From NCBI GenBank assembly GCA_016290715.1, contig JAEEUY010000208.1:1-16400 (forward strand): a stretch of DNA of 16,400 nucleotides, read 5' to 3'. This DNA comes from Bacteroidales bacterium (GTDB taxonomy: Bacteria; Bacteroidota; Bacteroidia; Bacteroidales; WCHB1-69). The translations under genes were made by a program, and so were the position numbers. The number at the start of each line of letters is the position of its first letter. Positions within the stretch are counted from its first letter, which is position 1. The notes below the pieces were generated by a model. That model had not been told where the DNA came from. It saw only the letters and a list, made by a program, of their open reading frames with translations, and made no database searches. Shown here in pieces: positions 10,901 to 16,400 of the stretch.

Positions 10901-12296
10901 CCACCTTTTCGTAATCCACACCGGAAGTCAGCCCTCGTGAGCGCAAATTGTTGTTTACACTTCCCAGATCGCGGTAAAGGGAGGTGTCAATGAGAGTGGT
11001 TAAGTTGTTAATGGAATCGCAAGGATACATAATGCCGGGAGTGGCAGAGAACCCTGCAAATTGTGGATTCGCTTCACCTAAATCAGTGAATGCGACAATA
11101 TTACGATTGTTTTGGGTAGCAGATCCGATGGTGGTGCGCCATACTTCAATTTTGGTGATAACGATAGGCGAGCTTACCAAAGGGAGTGTGCTCATGTATT
11201 GGTTGTAATGGTCGTAGAAAAATTGGCTTAAAAAGTAGTGCTTATTTTCTTCGTACTCATCTGCTTTGAGATAGAATTCGTTGGTTTGTGCGCCGCCGCT
11301 AACTGTAATATTTTGAGTTTCAGATTTTTGTTCCGAAGCTACGGCGGTAACCATTAATTTCCCGAATTTGAGTTGTGTCTTAACTCCGAACAAACTCTGA
11401 CTACCCGTAATCAAAGTGCTGTTCAGGGGCATTGAAATGTTACCGAACTCTATTAATTGTAGAATATCATCCTCTTTTCCTTCAAATTTTAACTTCATTT
11501 CATTTTCGAAAGCGAACATCGCTTCGGTGTTATAATTGAGGTTGAACTCAATTTTGTCACCAATTTTTGCCAATGCATTGAGTTGGATATTTTCATCGAA
11601 ATTGAATTGGGTAACTTTTCTTTGTTTTACGGGAAGAGAGGGGTTGTCGTTGCGGTTGTGCAATACGCCAAAAATCAGTTCCACATTTCCCGACGGGCGT
11701 ATATCAATGGTGTTGCTTCCAAAAATACTTTCAAAGAGGTCTCCGCCGACGTGCAATTGGGGAATCAGTCCGCCGCCGCGGCGGTTGGCTGCTGAGGTAT
11801 AGGAGGCTCCACGTTCGCGCCAATAATCCTTGATGGATTGTTGCAGGTCGTAGTCAATATAATCGTGTACGCTCATGGAAGAGGAGGGCCCGAAAGGCGT
11901 ATTTCCAATCATATTTTGGAAATTATATTGGTTTGTGGTCGGGTCATACTCAATATTGGTATGATACGAATCGGGAGTGGTTAAATGAAAAGGACTGTAA
12001 AACGGATTTCCGCCTAATGGGTTGTTGTCATAATCGGGGATAGGGCTGCGCAAGGAAGAGTCGGGTGGGGTAGGGGTGGCGACATCCCAGGCGAAGGTAT
12101 CCATCATCTCCACCCTTGAAATTTGGGCAGGATCATCGGTTGCCTCTGTAGTATTCTCAATTTTCGTATCTTCTGCTGCGATTTTCTCTACCAATGGATG
12201 ATAAGAGGGGGTGGGGAGTGCCCAAATCAACGAGTAGAATGCGAAAGCAATGGCGAGTGTGAGAATGTATTTTTTAGTCTTATAATAGAATGTCAC
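4956..12296 (-). CDS. sprA: T9SS outer-membrane translocon / gliding motility protein SprA (Sov)
   Basis: A 2446-residue outer-membrane protein, the protein-conducting pore of the type IX secretion system; Flavobacterium SprA is known to form a giant single-chain beta barrel, and Sov is its Porphyromonas homologue. Recognition rests on length, on a signal peptide (hydrophobic stretch 10-27), on the N-terminal region with NRRGGGLIPQLHVGGDLFES, on the central GTTYIDDFEATKSTVDLRS (about residue 855-880), and on many alternating hydrophobic/aromatic strands ending in GIKVRLMLTQ with no T9SS cargo-type C-terminal domain. Residues about 1940-1990 form a Lys/Asp/Ser-rich low-complexity insert between predicted strands. 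Translation begins at GTG (12296-12294); no ATG in frame could keep the signal peptide. The gene starts 16 bases after the ruvA stop and ends 2 bases before the CoA-disulfide reductase ATG. The reading frame is intact. Its presence implies that the other T9SS genes (porK-N, porV, sprE, sprT) are encoded elsewhere. Confidence 0.96.
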   Translation of the reverse strand: MTFYYKTKKYILTLAIAFAFYSLIWALPTPSYHPLVEKIAAEDTKIENTTEATDDPAQISRVEMMDTFAWDVATPTPPDSSLRSPIPDYDNNPLGGNPFYSPFHLTTPDSYHTNIEYDPTTNQYNFQNMIGNTPFGPSSSMSVHDYIDYDLQQSIKDYWRERGASYTSAANRRGGGLIPQLHVGGDLFESIFGSNTIDIRPSGNVELIFGVLHNRNDNPSLPVKQRKVTQFNFDENIQLNALAKIGDKIEFNLNYNTEAMFAFENEMKLKFEGKEDDILQLIEFGNISMPLNSTLITGSQSLFGVKTQLKFGKLMVTAVASEQKSETQNITVSGGAQTNEFYLKADEYEENKHYFLSQFFYDHYNQYMSTLPLVSSPIVITKIEVWRTTIGSATQNNRNIVAFTDLGEANPQFAGFSATPGIMYPCDSINNLTTLIDTSLYRDLGSVNNNLRSRGLTSGVDYEKVESARLLSSSEYTFNSQLGFISLNTALTSDQVLAVAFQYTIIGDNHVYQVGEFSNEVSAPNCLRVKLLKSTTLNTRSPLWKLMMKNIYNLGAYQVSNEDFILNILYTGDDEGIPNGFFNLGDQRGIPLIRLMGLDRMNKQQDPTPDGIFDFMDNASTQGGTINSNNGKIFFPTVEPFGKDLRAVLTNPEYADRYAFDSLYTTTKTLAQQYTAKNKYYLEGSYKSSYGSEIYLNAMNIPEGSVKVTAGGLTLTENVDYTVNYSMGTVSIINQGVLNSGTPINISLENQSNYNMKDQRMFGLNLDYMFSDNFNIGATVLNLNERPLTQKVNYGDEPINNTIWGMNFNYKTKVPFVTKAIDLLTFHSTTAESNLQLEGEFAHFIPGHSRAIGKEGTTYIDDFEATKSTVDLRSIHKWSLASTPQKQLQMFPEAMGSDSDPARRQLAYGYNRAKFCWYIIDPIFYRNNNATPSNITDADQSATYAREVFETELFPYKETANGTPTNISVLNLAFYPSERGPYNYDVDGSEGLSAGLNIDGTLNDPASRWGGIMREMDNTDFESSNYEYIEFWMMDPFIDHPTHSGGKLYFNLGDISEDVLKDGKKFFENGLPADGGDENVEFTVWGRIPTTQMIVTAFDNDDNARQHQDVGYDGLASSREQIFFKETYLDKIEAIYGVGSGAYAQAIADPSADDYHYFRGSDYDASNVKILDRYKYYNNPEGNSPTNSQSSESYPTSATNIPTMEDVNNDNTLSEDEKYYQYVIDLRPDKMNVGENYINDIYEAVPEPLPDGSRPTTKWYQFKIPIKNPDKVVGNISGFNSIRFMRLFMREFSEPIICRLATFELVRSDWRTYNMNLMEDGDYLPSQGNGETSFNVSSLSYEENGNRTPIPYVLPPGIEREQGYGSTNVYYTNEQTLTMKVQNLMDGDARAIYKATKYDLRKFKKLKMFIHAEKVNETDLLNKNDITVFIRLGSDFVENYYEYEIPVDITPWYCGKDELVIWPENNQMEIILDSLVNVKQARNIEVRQGTHVSAKIPYTVEVGGNKITVVGTPNLADVATIMIGVRNPKKKSLGDNDDMLSKSAEIWVNELRLCDFNDKQGFAALARMRLNLADIGDITLSGTYSTPGFGSLDQSITERQEETLYNIDFATNIEMGKVLFPEKWNIRIPLHYDLSENVALPEYNPLNPDVKLKEDLKTYETKAERDSIRRMTNDFVRRQNVNIMNVRKERNFDKPIKIRPWDIENFDFSYAYSEMKSHNVDVEFDNEYSHVGELGYSFNYNPKNIRPFAKVKWMKSKWLQIIRDFNFYPMPKMFTFRTNITRELNEFKYRPKSKGNVIIDTSFVKTFDWTRNYALRWDISQGLKFEYTAAAAARIDEPEGLIDTRTERDSVWRCFGQGGRINTFQQRFDASYQIPINKIPLFNWITASARYSSTYDFTSSSLSLKYLGNTIANSQTFQANGNVNFVNLYNKVPYFKKVNQGSSGNSKGKNNSKMQLNQKKQADDESSKDSDGDKDKKKGKKKDGKDSVKVNYGKIILDGTVRFLMMLRNVSLSYSTGNGITMPGYMYSPNLIGLNFLNGSPGFAFAFGGQTDIRHIASEKGWLSTDTLMNYPYQEKHNRVINFRATVEPFKDFRIDVTANRNESESFTEYYRANANGEFNSYSPQTTGNFSITQFGLGRFFTNGNELFEQFKACRFELAQRISALNPNSEGVIDSTGYPVGYGALSQEVLTAAFLSTYGGKNSATVDVSSPFPKIPLPNWRLNYTGFTKIKGVNKYFQSLSLLHAYTCVYNIGNYTSNMLYTEDANGNPNARDLNGNFIPVREIGQITISEQLNPLIGFDMTLKNSLMIKVEYKRNRNTSLSFANNQITETTSNEFAFSAGYRIKDITIGFIFSGMKRQIKSDLNLSLSFAVKDNQTILRKIAENVNQVSAGSLGITINFAADYQLSQMIGLTLYYDHQINRPYISQTYNNMNLEAGIKVRLMLTQ

Positions 12297-12312
12297 TTTA
12301 CAAATTGCTGAT

Positions 12313-12903
12313 TTATAATAACTTCAATGCTCTTTTTATCAAGTCCTCTATTGATAAATCCGTTCCCCCTTCCTTGATAATTTTATCCAATACTTTTTCT
12401 GCCGGATTTTTTGCGAAACCCAACGAAACTAATGCAGATAACGCTTCTATTTTATTATTATTGTTGTTGAATGAAAAATTATCTTGATTTGTAAAAGATG
12501 TTTTGTCGATTTTATTTTTCAGGTCGATAATGATGCGCTGGGCGGTCTTGGTACCAACGCCTTTTACAGCTTGTATGGTGCGTACATTTTCGGTAGAGAT
12601 GGCATTCACCACTTCGCTAATGGTAAGGGAGGAGAGGATGAGGAGAGCGGTATTGGGACCGATGCCATTCACGGAGATGAGCATTCGGAAGAGGGTTCTC
12701 TCTTCCTCTTCATAGAAGCCATACAGAGATTGGGAATCCTCTTTAACCACAAAATGGGTGAGCAGTTTGAGTTCTTTTTCGTCTTTAATTTGAGAGAAGG
12801 TGTTGAGTGAAATATGGAGAAAATATGCCACGCCGCCGGCGGTTTCTATTACTATATATGCAGGATTTTTTTCTACTAACGTGCCTTTAATGTAAGTAAT
12901 CAT
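12313..12903 (-). CDS. ruvA: Holliday junction branch-migration protein RuvA
   Basis: A 196-residue DNA-binding subunit that tetramerises on Holliday junctions and loads the RuvB helicase during recombination repair. The N-terminal OB fold (1-62) contains VKEDSQSLYGF, with Glu55 and Asp56 at the positions of the acidic pins of E. coli RuvA. Two helix-hairpin-helix motifs follow: LISVNGIGPNTALLIL (75-90) and IQAVKGVGTKTAQRII (110-125). A poly-Asn linker near 145-152 leads to domain III, KIEALSALVSLGF onward, which contacts RuvB. The length is typical. It is followed at 16 bases by sprA, a pairing also reported in other Bacteroidota. No ruvB or ruvC is present in the window. Its promoter is unclear: the 44-base gap to the upstream gene holds only a degenerate TAATCTTG box, so it may be read from the ybjQ-like promoter. 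Confidence 0.97.
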   Translation of the reverse strand: MITYIKGTLVEKNPAYIVIETAGGVAYFLHISLNTFSQIKDEKELKLLTHFVVKEDSQSLYGFYEEEERTLFRMLISVNGIGPNTALLILSSLTISEVVNAISTENVRTIQAVKGVGTKTAQRIIIDLKNKIDKTSFTNQDNFSFNNNNNKIEALSALVSLGFAKNPAEKVLDKIIKEGGTDLSIEDLIKRALKLL

Positions 12904-12947
12904 AATTTTAAAAATTTCATCTACAAGATTAAAGGGGATTATTCCAT

Positions 12948-13259
12948 CTATTTATAGCGGATGGCTGTCCCATAAACTAACACTTCTGCTGCTTGTGCCA
13001 TGATTGCGGAAGTGGTGTAGCGCACCCCGATGATGGCATCTGCCTGCATCGCTTCGGCTTGGGCTATCATGCGGTCGGTGGCCATTTTGCGAGCCTTTTC
13101 CATCATCTGAGTGTATGCTTTGAGTTCGCCGCCCACAATATTTTTCAATGATTGTCCGATGTCGCTGAAAACATTCTTTGATTGGATGGTGCTTCCTGTT
13201 ACAGCGCCCAATACTTCATAATTGGTATTGGGCAAATTTTCTACTGTGTAAATTTTCAT
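12948..13259 (-). CDS. YbjQ/UPF0145-family protein (putative heavy-metal-binding domain)
   Basis: A 103-residue cytoplasmic protein of the YbjQ/UPF0145 family, small proteins that assemble into ring-shaped oligomers and are named as possible metal binders by structure only; no role is proven. The family pattern is clear: an N-terminal strand region with NTNYEVLGAVTGSTI, then GGELKAYTQMMEKAR, RMIAQAEAMQADAIIGVRY and a C-terminal VYGTAIRYK strand. The ATG at 13259 is chosen over a start 17 codons further upstream because it gives the usual family length and the extra residues would overlap the promoter-like box at 13298-13305. It ends 44 bases before ruvA. It has no cysteines, so metal binding by thiols is unlikely here. 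Confidence 0.88.
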   Translation of the reverse strand: MKIYTVENLPNTNYEVLGAVTGSTIQSKNVFSDIGQSLKNIVGGELKAYTQMMEKARKMATDRMIAQAEAMQADAIIGVRYTTSAIMAQAAEVLVYGTAIRYK

Positions 13260-13297
13260 GTTATAAATTGGTTTTTGGGGTTTATTTAATGAAAACG

Positions 13298-13331
13298 CAA
13301 AAATAGTCAATTATAGGATTCTTTTATTCAA
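13298..13331 (-). promoter_or_regulatory. Putative Bacteroidota-type promoter upstream of the YbjQ-family gene
   Basis: On the minus strand a TATTTTTG box (13305-13298) matches TAnnTTTG, and a TTG at 13331-13329, inside the last codons of the upstream gene, lies 23 bases before it as a possible -33 element. The ATG at 13259 is 38 bases downstream. The spacing is at the long end for this promoter class. Function is inferred. It may also drive ruvA, sprA and the reductase. Confidence 0.4.
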
Positions 13332-13866
13332 CAACTTCCACTTTTACATAACGGTCTTGTTTTTTTATTTTCTGTGTGTAATCCCGTAATATTGCTAAAA
13401 TATCTTTCGCTTTCTGTTTGTCAAACTGTTGTTTGATTGATTTTTTTACTTTAAATGGATATTTGATTTTTAGGCGGGCAATAAAGTTATACAAAACTTT
13501 TGTTTGTGAATCAACCCATTTTAATTCACCCACATAACGCTTTATATAGGCGTTTTCTCCCTTTAGTAGGGCTTCTGAGAAAATGACGTTGTTCAATGTG
13601 ATGCATCGCCAACGTTTTTCTTTGTCGTCTATTTGCCAAAAAAACTGGAATTCTTCAGGTGTTGCCGGAATGATATTATAAATGGTTTCTTCACTTATTT
13701 CTGCTGTCCCATTGCAAAGTTTATATACCGAATCCAATTTTTCAGAATAGAAGTTTGTTATAGCATAAGAATCGTCAGTAAAATGGAGTGTATCTAACTT
13801 TTGTCCGAGGCAGGTGGGGAAGCATAATAAGGGAATGATAATTGCTAAAGCACATCGTAATGGCAT
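13324..13866 (-). CDS. Unrecognised exported protein, 180 residues
   Basis: I do not recognise this protein's family. It starts at the ATG at 13866, 18 bases after the stop of the dipeptidyl-peptidase gene, and is probably on the same transcript. The first 21 residues form a signal peptide (basic Arg4, hydrophobic core, then CLG before Gln22). The cysteine at 19 lacks a good lipobox (FPTC), so signal peptidase I cleavage is preferred over lipoprotein processing. The mature part has two cysteines (Cys51, Cys88) that could form a disulfide in the periplasm, an aromatic central segment EEFQFFWQI, and a lysine-rich helical C-terminus (KKSIKQQFDKQKAK). No catalytic motif or membrane span is visible. 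Base composition is clearly more AT-rich than the neighbours: 33 G+C in the 120 bases 13381-13500. The signal peptide and intact frame support a real gene; function is unknown. Confidence 0.75.
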   Translation of the reverse strand: MPLRCALAIIIPLLCFPTCLGQKLDTLHFTDDSYAITNFYSEKLDSVYKLCNGTAEISEETIYNIIPATPEEFQFFWQIDDKEKRWRCITLNNVIFSEALLKGENAYIKRYVGELKWVDSQTKVLYNFIARLKIKYPFKVKKSIKQQFDKQKAKDILAILRDYTQKIKKQDRYVKVEVVE

Positions 13867-13884
13867 AATTCAGTGGTATCTATA

Positions 13885-16023
13885 TTATTCCACAATTTTC
13901 AACTCCTGCATCAGGTTTTGTGCATTTGCCATTTTGTCGATGATGAACAGCAAGTAGCGGGCATCCATGCAGATGGTGCGCTGCACCTTGTTCTCAAAGG
14001 AGATGTCGCCGCTCATCGCTTCCCAGTTTCCGTCGAAGGCCAAGCCGATGAGGTTGCCCTCTGCATCTATCACGGGACTGCCGGAGTTGCCTCCTGTGAT
14101 ATCATTGGTGGTGATGAAGTTAACAACCAAATTGCCATTTTTGTCGGCATAACGGCCATAATCTTTCTTCTCCCATAGTTTAATCAGGTCTTGAGGAACG
14201 TCAAACTCCCAGTTGCCGGGAACATATTTTTCCATCACGCCGTCAAGAGTGGTGATGTAGCTGTATTCTACGCCGTCGGTAGGTTGGCAGTCCTGTACGC
14301 TGCCGTAAGTGAGGCGCATCGTGAAATTGGCATCCGGATAGAAGTTGCGGTCATTCTGCATCTCCATCAACCCCTCCATATAGAGGCGGTCGGCGCGGCT
14401 GCAGCTCACCTTGTCGGCAATGTCACTGAGTGTGATGTAGGTTTCCACAATGTTAGACATCAGATCGAAAATCGGGTCTTTCGAAAGCGATTTCGGATGG
14501 TCGAGCCAAGCATTCAACTTGTTGGCATCCACAAAGATGGATTTTTCAAAAGCATTGTTCACGAAAGCGGTGAAGTCGCCGCCCGTCTTATCCCCTTTTC
14601 TGAGGATGCCGCACTGCATATTGCGGTCAATATCTTTGTAGAAAAGATTCAGCAGAGCAATGGTCACGTCCCGGTCCAGCTCCTTATTGTAATCTTTGAA
14701 AAAGTCCTGCGCCGCCGCTTTCAGTTTTTGGGCATAGGCATTAATTTTTTCTTGTGGGACCTTGTTCTCTAAAGCATAATTCAACGCTCTGAATTTCAAT
14801 GCGAAAGCGACAGCTTCGCCGCCGCGCCAACCGGCTTCACGGTAATAGATCAGGGCTTTGGTGAATTGTGACTGGTGCTCCCAGTATTTGTCCATCTCTT
14901 CAAAGATGCCGTCGTATTTGGCTTTTCTGTCCTTGTCCTGGGCTGCCCACTGACGGAAAGTCTGCTCTTGTTCGAGCCGTTTCTCCAGAACCTTGTTGCG
15001 CTGGAGTTGTTTCACCTGCCCGATGTAATATTTCCAGTAGTTGCTGACGCTGGCCTGCTTGGAGGCGTACTGGATGAAGACGGCGGGGTCTGCGTCCATG
15101 TGCTTGCGGTACTGTTCCAGCTTGGTGGTGCGGCAGGCCACGATGGCGGGGCCTTCCTGTTCGATGACGTTTCTGACAGAACCAGAATACGAGTAGCGGT
15201 CGGTAGAGCCGGGGTATCCCAAAATCATTGTGTAATCGCCTGGTTCAATGCCTTTTAGGGAGATGGGTAAAAAGTGTTTCGATTTCATCGGCACATTGTC
15301 TTTGCTGTATTCCGCAGGGGAACCGTCGGGAGCCGTATAAACACGGAAGATGCAAAAGTCACCTTTGTGCCGGGGCCATGTCCAATTGTCGGTGTCAGCG
15401 CCAAATTTGCCAATACCCCAAGGCGGACAAGCTACTAATCGCACATCTTTATACACATCATAAACAAACAAAATGTATTGGTTTCCATGGTAAAAAGGCA
15501 CGATTTCAACCTCAACTTCCCGTTTCCCTTTGCGTTCGTTGATCAGTTTCTTGCCATTTTCTTCGATTTTTGCATCGCGTTCATCTTCAGACATATTGTC
15601 CGTTACACCGTCTAAAATGGCTTTCGTAACATCCTCTATATAAGTTAGAAATGAAACTGTGAGACCTTCATTGGGAAGTTCTTGGTCTTTGCTGCGTGCC
15701 CAGAAACCCTCTTGAAGGTAGTCGTGTTCTACGGAGGAGTGGGCCTGTACTTGACCGAGTCCACAGTGATGATTGGTGAGCAGGAGCCCTTCGGCAGAAA
15801 TCAGTTCCCCGGTGCAGCCACCGCCAAATTGCACGATGGCATCTTTCAGGCTGGGTTGGTTGAAACTGAAAATTTGCTCTGCGGTCAGCTTGCAGCCCAA
15901 TCGTTGCATATCTGCCAGATTTTGTCCGTTAATGGAGTAGGGGAGCCACATTCCCTCGTCTGCGCGGGCGCAGAATAGAAACATCATCACAACGATGAAT
16001 AAAAGGTTGATTTTCGTTTTCAT
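13885..16023 (-). CDS. dpp7: S46-family dipeptidyl-peptidase, DPP7 type
   Basis: A 712-residue exported serine exopeptidase that releases dipeptides from peptide N-termini, probably in the periplasm, feeding peptide catabolism. The signal peptide (1-21, KTKINLLFIVVMMFLFCARA) precedes ADEGMWL, a common mature start in this family. The chymotrypsin-like triad is visible: His86 in TNHHCG, Asp222 in HKGDFCIF and Ser647 in GGNSGSPV. The alpha-helical cap domain that distinguishes S46 from trypsin lies between Asp222 and Ser647. DNWTWP (212-217) and Asp673 match residues known to hold the substrate amino terminus. Gly665, 18 residues after the serine, is glycine in DPP7 and arginine in the acidic-specific DPP11, so a hydrophobic or broad P1 preference is inferred. 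The ATG at 16023 is chosen over one 8 codons upstream, which lies next to the -7 box. GC content varies strongly inside the gene. Confidence 0.95.
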   Translation of the reverse strand: MKTKINLLFIVVMMFLFCARADEGMWLPYSINGQNLADMQRLGCKLTAEQIFSFNQPSLKDAIVQFGGGCTGELISAEGLLLTNHHCGLGQVQAHSSVEHDYLQEGFWARSKDQELPNEGLTVSFLTYIEDVTKAILDGVTDNMSEDERDAKIEENGKKLINERKGKREVEVEIVPFYHGNQYILFVYDVYKDVRLVACPPWGIGKFGADTDNWTWPRHKGDFCIFRVYTAPDGSPAEYSKDNVPMKSKHFLPISLKGIEPGDYTMILGYPGSTDRYSYSGSVRNVIEQEGPAIVACRTTKLEQYRKHMDADPAVFIQYASKQASVSNYWKYYIGQVKQLQRNKVLEKRLEQEQTFRQWAAQDKDRKAKYDGIFEEMDKYWEHQSQFTKALIYYREAGWRGGEAVAFALKFRALNYALENKVPQEKINAYAQKLKAAAQDFFKDYNKELDRDVTIALLNLFYKDIDRNMQCGILRKGDKTGGDFTAFVNNAFEKSIFVDANKLNAWLDHPKSLSKDPIFDLMSNIVETYITLSDIADKVSCSRADRLYMEGLMEMQNDRNFYPDANFTMRLTYGSVQDCQPTDGVEYSYITTLDGVMEKYVPGNWEFDVPQDLIKLWEKKDYGRYADKNGNLVVNFITTNDITGGNSGSPVIDAEGNLIGLAFDGNWEAMSGDISFENKVQRTICMDARYLLFIIDKMANAQNLMQELKIVE

Positions 16024-16044
16024 TATAATTTGGATTTGGATGTG

Positions 16045-16077
16045 CAAAGGTATAAAAATAAGCTTAGCGTCCGCAAG
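16045..16077 (-). promoter_or_regulatory. Putative Bacteroidota-type promoter upstream of the dpp7-type gene
   Basis: On the minus strand TACCTTTG (16052-16045) is a full match to TAnnTTTG, and a TTG at 16076-16074 lies 21 bases before it, in the range usual for the -33 element. Transcription would start close to 16037, just inside the leader before the ATG at 16023. This is the best promoter candidate in the window and rules against the upstream start codon at 16047. Function is inferred from consensus and position. Confidence 0.6.
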
Positions 16078-16099
16078 ACTTCTTAAAAATACGCTTATT
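16057..16099 (-). terminator. Possible terminator of the thioredoxin-fold gene, overlapping the next promoter
   Basis: On the minus strand AATAAGC (16099-16093), which includes the stop codon, is perfectly complementary to GCTTATT (16063-16057), which is followed by three more T. An alternative shorter stem AGCGT/ACGCT sits inside. The loop is about 29 bases, long for an intrinsic terminator. The 3' arm falls within the spacer of the promoter at 16045-16077, so termination and initiation signals would overlap. Confidence 0.3.
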
Positions 16100-16400
16100 G
16101 GGGTGATGAATGAACGGCTTTAGGAGTCCAGCATTCAAAAAAGCGCAGTACTTTTTGCCGGTTATAGCCACTTCCTTCTTCCAAAAAGCTGGAATCTTGG
16201 ATGTGTACCACTTTCCCGTTCCCGTCAAGTACCACGAACACGGGGAATCCGAAACGGGCAGGATTCCCTAATTGCTGGAGCATTTGTGCGGTTTGCAGGG
16301 CTTTCTCCTGATCTGCCGCTTGGCGGGGATTGTAATTGATGTGGATTAAAATAAAGTGATCTTCAATAACCTTGCTGATGGTGCTGTCTTTAGCTACAAA
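16095..16400 (-). CDS. Thioredoxin-fold protein, C-terminal part (5' end beyond window)
   Basis: The frame is open from the window edge at 16400 to a TAA at 16097-16095, giving 101 C-terminal residues. It begins in a strand-like segment (HFILIHINYN), continues through a helical segment and then reads FGFPVFVVLDGNGKV, where the proline after a hydrophobic pair corresponds to the cis-proline of thioredoxin folds and is followed by two strands. The segment IQDSSFLEEGSGYN and the end FFECWTPK resemble thioredoxin-like proteins of Bacteroidota (Thioredoxin_7/DUF255-like group). The region that would hold a CxxC motif and any signal peptide is outside the window, so redox activity and location cannot be judged. 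An internal ATG at 16283 is not the start. The gap to dpp7 is 71 bases and contains a promoter. Confidence 0.75.
   Translation of the reverse strand, partial: FVAKDSTISKVIEDHFILIHINYNPRQAADQEKALQTAQMLQQLGNPARFGFPVFVVLDGNGKVVHIQDSSFLEEGSGYNRQKVLRFFECWTPKAVHSSPQ

Noticed and set aside
4956..12296. SprA considered as a T9SS cargo or adhesin because of its size
   Set aside because: It lacks a T9SS C-terminal sorting domain and tandem adhesin repeats, and carries SprA family motifs and a beta-strand end, so it is the translocon itself.
12484..12810. 108-codon plus-strand frame across ruvA
   Set aside because: Antisense shadow of ruvA, which shows both helix-hairpin-helix motifs in the opposite frame.
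13260..13310. Start extending the YbjQ-family protein by 17 residues
   Set aside because: The extension overlaps a promoter-like box and is longer than the family; the ATG at 13259 gives 103 residues.
14191..14772. 193-codon open frame on the plus strand
   Set aside because: It lies wholly antisense to the dpp7-type gene, whose triad and family motifs are intact; the long frame follows from the GC-rich codon use there. No signal, motif or promoter supports it.
16024..16047. ATG start extending the peptidase by 8 residues
   Set aside because: It overlaps the TACCTTTG promoter box, and the downstream ATG gives a standard signal peptide and a family-typical length of 712.
1..16400. Search for CRISPR, tRNA/rRNA, insertion sequences, phage genes or a defence system
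   Set aside because: No spaced direct repeats, cloverleaf-like sequences, transposase motifs or defence-type genes were seen; nearly all sequence is accounted for by nine co-oriented genes.

Overview
The window comes from a member of the phylum Bacteroidota, most likely the order Bacteroidales. Three things point there: a full-length SprA (Sov), the outer-membrane translocon of the type IX secretion system (T9SS), which is confined to this phylum; an S46-family dipeptidyl-peptidase of the DPP7 type; and TAnnTTTG promoter elements with little use of Shine-Dalgarno sequences. The order-level assignment is inference. All nine genes found lie on the minus strand, so the natural reading direction runs from high to low coordinates. 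Two genes are cut by the window edges. No gap exceeds about 150 bases, and I see no RNA gene, CRISPR array, insertion sequence or phage gene.

Read in transcription order, the window starts (16400 to 16095) with the C-terminal end of a thioredoxin-fold protein. A possible terminator and a good Bacteroidota-type promoter follow, then a DPP7-type dipeptidyl-peptidase (16023 to 13885) with its complete catalytic triad. An unrecognised, AT-rich, exported protein (13866 to 13324) lies 18 bases downstream and is probably co-transcribed. A YbjQ/UPF0145-family protein (13259 to 12948) comes next with its own promoter-like element.

The centre is a tight gene cluster: ruvA (Holliday-junction DNA binding), sprA (2446 codons, nearly half the window) and a coenzyme A-disulfide reductase fused to a rhodanese domain. 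The intergenic gaps are 16 and 2 bases, so the three genes are probably one transcript. They have no obvious shared function: DNA repair, protein secretion and low-molecular-weight thiol or sulfane-sulfur metabolism. A second promoter-like element then precedes parE (topoisomerase IV subunit B), followed 54 bases later by lpd (dihydrolipoyl dehydrogenase), which runs off the left edge after 400 residues.

Functionally this is mostly core-genome content. SprA, the peptidase and the small exported protein belong to the envelope; RuvA and ParE to chromosome maintenance; Lpd, the CoA-disulfide reductase and the thioredoxin-fold protein to redox chemistry. I did not find a convincing undescribed system. 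The most useful leads are a non-consensus residue in the ParE TOPRIM motif, a long charged insert in SprA, tight coupling of sprA to a sulfur-redox enzyme, a base-composition mosaic inside the peptidase gene, and one unassigned exported protein.
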